The notes below the pieces were generated by a model. It saw only the letters and a program-made list of their open reading frames with translations. It was not told the origin of the DNA and did not search any database. The position numbers and the translations under genes are program-made. Below are positions 58,912 to 59,287 of a DNA stretch of 59,287 bases, one piece after another. The stretch comes from an uncultured Erysipelotrichaceae bacterium (GTDB taxonomy: Bacteria; Bacillota_I; Bacilli_A; RFN20; CAG-826): the NCBI GenBank assembly GCA_902800355.1, contig CADCEE010000012.1, forward strand, positions 1-59,287, given 5' to 3'. The stretch's first letter is position 1. Every line of letters starts with the position of its first letter.

Positions 58912-59287
58912 TAAAATAATTCCTTGCTGTCTAACACTAAAGTGAATGGTCCGTCATTCACGCTATATACATCCATATCGGCACCAAATACACCAGTAGC
59001 AATATGTTTACCGCTTAATCTAGCTAATTCTTCATTAAAGAATTCGTATAAAGGTTCCGCTTCATGAGGATGTAAAGCGTTAACAAAAGATGGACGTCTA
59101 CCTCCAGTGGTGTCTGCATATAAAGTGAATTGACTAATAGAAAGGATATTTCCGTTAACTGCATCTAAAGACAAATTAATTTGTCTTTTTTCATCAGCAA
59201 ACACTCTGAGTTTAATAATTTTCTCCGCCATCTTAGTGACAATTTCCTTATCATCACCCATAGTGAAACCGGTAAGTAAAAGGTAAC
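58911..59287 (-). CDS. dtd: D-aminoacyl-tRNA deacylase, 5' end beyond the window
   Basis: Removes D-amino acids wrongly attached to tRNA. The visible part has the motifs ILSISQFTLYADT and the Gly-cisPro motif in VNDGPFTLVLD. The family text GRRPSF is also present. The frame is open to the right edge: upstream of the ATG at 59261 it reads YLLLTGFT, which matches the usual LLLLVGVTH of this protein. The true start therefore lies outside and 59261 is not it. Its stop shares bases with the mnmA start. Confidence 0.92.
   Translation of the reverse strand, partial: YLLLTGFTMGDDKEIVTKMAEKIIKLRVFADEKRQINLSLDAVNGNILSISQFTLYADTTGGRRPSFVNALHPHEAEPLYEFFNEELARLSGKHIATGVFGADMDVYSVNDGPFTLVLDSKELF

Overview
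The window is about 59 kb of low-GC chromosome from a Bacilli-type Firmicute, most likely an anaerobic, uncultured gut lineage close to the Mollicutes/Erysipelotrichia. Several features point there. Gene order is that of Firmicutes (yqeG-yqeH-yhbY-nadD; ybeY-cdd-era-recO-glyQS-dnaG-sigA-trmK-nif3; lepA-hemW-hrcA-grpE-dnaK-dnaJ; alaS-ruvX-DUF1292). Regulation is also of the Firmicutes kind (two CIRCE operators, an alaS T-box, AAAGGAGG ribosome binding sites). EF-P carries an NKTAMR loop of the kind I recall from mycoplasmas. The flavodiiron protein, rubredoxin and flavodoxin fit an oxygen-sensitive anaerobe. TGA is a stop and TGG encodes Trp, so the code is standard.

Layout. 1-2.1 kb: nadD (cut by the window edge), yhbY, yqeH, yqeG. 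2.2-6.8 kb: topoisomerase IV (parC, parE), divergent from plsY. 7.6-9.5 kb: small membrane protein, efp, an MBL hydrolase and rpmG. 9.6-11.1 kb: an IS605-type element with TnpB only and a structured right end resembling an omega RNA, abutting the start of ispG. 11-14 kb: ispG and ispH (MEP isoprenoid pathway), with nfo between them. 13.9-23.7 kb: a long minus-strand run of macromolecular-synthesis genes headed by an unusual C39-peptidase/six-helix membrane protein. 23.8-33.2 kb: the heat-shock operon, hemW, a pseudo-Fic protein and lepA. 33.2-48.1 kb: a nuclease-helicase, fmt, a phosphoesterase, an adenylating enzyme fused to a carrier domain, rpsT, holA, comEC/comEA, greA, a split chromate transporter, ruvX and alaS. 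48.4-54.5 kb: a redox operon (zinc ribbon, flavodoxin, flavodiiron protein, very large lipoprotein, rubredoxin). 54.6-59.3 kb: an acetyltransferase, a lipoprotein/membrane-protein pair, an XdhC-like protein, a HIT protein, mnmA and dtd (cut by the window edge).

Reading frames of several otherwise well-conserved genes are broken. dnaK lacks about 90-100 bp near its 5' end. hrcA, the pseudo-Fic gene, the small zinc-ribbon gene and probably mnmA each look one base out of frame. The single-base events mostly sit in or beside short homopolymers, so sequencing or assembly error is the leading explanation, but the dnaK deletion is of another kind. Most other genes here are full length.

The most interesting candidates for new biology are: the C39-peptidase transporter without an ATPase; the 1137-residue repeat lipoprotein inside an oxygen-detoxification operon; twin promoter modules and a Fur/PerR-like palindrome in front of that operon; the degenerate Fic protein inserted with a small membrane protein between lepA and hemW; and the TnpB element that now supplies the immediate upstream sequence of ispG.
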